Source: Oscillospiraceae bacterium (GTDB lineage Bacteria; Bacillota; Clostridia; Oscillospirales; Oscillospiraceae). Taken from it: 5,240 nt of DNA. Every line of letters starts with the position of its first letter. Within the stretch, counting starts at the first letter, position 1. Shown here one piece after another: positions 5,060 to 5,240 of this stretch. A model generated the notes under the pieces. It was not told where the DNA came from and did not search any database. It saw nothing but the letters and a program-made list of their open reading frames with translations. Where the stretch lies: positions 1-5,240 of the forward strand of contig JAFZAM010000206.1 in NCBI GenBank assembly GCA_017557265.1. Direction: 5' to 3'. Made by a program: the position numbers and the translations under genes.

Positions 5060-5240
5060 TTGACAGTCAGGCAGTTGAAGCAGGGGAGCGTCAAGCTCAG
5101 AAGGGAGGCGTTTTCGCGCCTCGGAGCGGTCGCGGAGGGTCTCGCGGCGAGGCCGGGAGCGATCCGCGCCGCGGAATGGAGCATAAGGTTCTGCCTCGCC
5201 GCGGTACTCGGCTCGGCGCGCGTTTTCGGGGGCGCCTCGC
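5060..5240 (+). CDS. N-terminal part of an unidentified, probably membrane protein (SpoIIE-like?), runs off the window
   Basis: The frame is open from TTG 5060 to the window end: 60 codons plus one base, with no stop. The first 38 residues are basic and amphipathic (MTVRQLKQGSVKLRREAFSR, then Ala/Gly-rich). Residues about 40-60 (WSIRFCLAAVLGSARVFGGA, then Ser) are mostly hydrophobic and could begin a membrane segment. A basic N-terminus followed by a segment of the type LLGRA-x-(4-6)-PF is how the membrane domain of SpoIIE-family PP2C phosphatases begins, and base 5240 is a C, compatible with a Pro codon next. That resemblance is weak and the PP2C domain would lie outside the window. The coding case rests on codon composition (GC at third positions) and the strong ribosome site. 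Identity remains open. Confidence 0.6.
   Translation, partial: MTVRQLKQGSVKLRREAFSRLGAVAEGLAARPGAIRAAEWSIRFCLAAVLGSARVFGGAS

Noticed and set aside
1..5240. CRISPR array, tRNA/rRNA genes, transposase or attachment sites
   Set aside because: No spaced direct repeats, no tRNA-like cloverleaf, no transposase frame and no terminal inverted repeats with target duplications were seen. The two hairpins are terminators.

Overview
This is an ordinary bacterial chromosomal stretch, mostly GC-rich, with short AT-rich spacers, strong Shine-Dalgarno sequences and intrinsic terminators. Frequent ATA (Ile) and AGG/AGA (Arg) codons in GC-rich genes, a truB-ribF pair, a Clostridia-like pyridoxamine kinase and purine-rich ribosome sites would fit a Synergistetes bacterium or a GC-rich anaerobic Firmicute. 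That placement is an inference from style and gene content; no rRNA or other marker settles it.

Layout. (1) Bases 1-1115, + strand: the 3' end of truB (tRNA pseudouridine-55 synthase) followed 4 nt later by a complete ribF (bifunctional riboflavin kinase/FAD synthetase). The operon ends at a perfect 18-bp inverted-repeat terminator (1141-1185) that should work in both directions. (2) Bases 1204-3303: a divergent pair. A UroD/MtaA-superfamily protein, probably a corrinoid- or methyl-transfer-type enzyme and not the heme enzyme HemE, lies on the - strand. A LysR-type regulator lies on the + strand. The 162-bp AT-rich spacer between them holds a near-consensus promoter for the UroD-like gene, a T-N11-A palindrome centred at about -64 and a second dyad over the -35 element, which is the standard layout of a LysR-controlled promoter. 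The sampled GC of this pair is lower than that of the flanking genes, so it looks like an accessory cassette between two terminators. (3) Bases 3325-4877: a second hairpin terminator, then a - strand operon of a CYTH-domain (triphosphate tunnel fold) protein followed by pyridoxamine/pyridoxal kinase. (4) Bases 4878-5240: a divergent intergenic region, then the first 60 codons of a + strand gene that starts at TTG and runs out of the window. Its first hydrophobic segment weakly recalls the membrane domain of SpoIIE-like phosphatases.

The fixed housekeeping part covers tRNA modification and cofactor synthesis (FMN/FAD, pyridoxal phosphate). The UroD-like/LysR pair looks like a small inducible catabolic or methyl-transfer unit whose substrate cannot be read from the sequence. 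No mobile element, CRISPR array, RNA gene or clearly novel multi-gene system is visible. The items most worth a second look are the UroD-like enzyme and its LysR-type control region.
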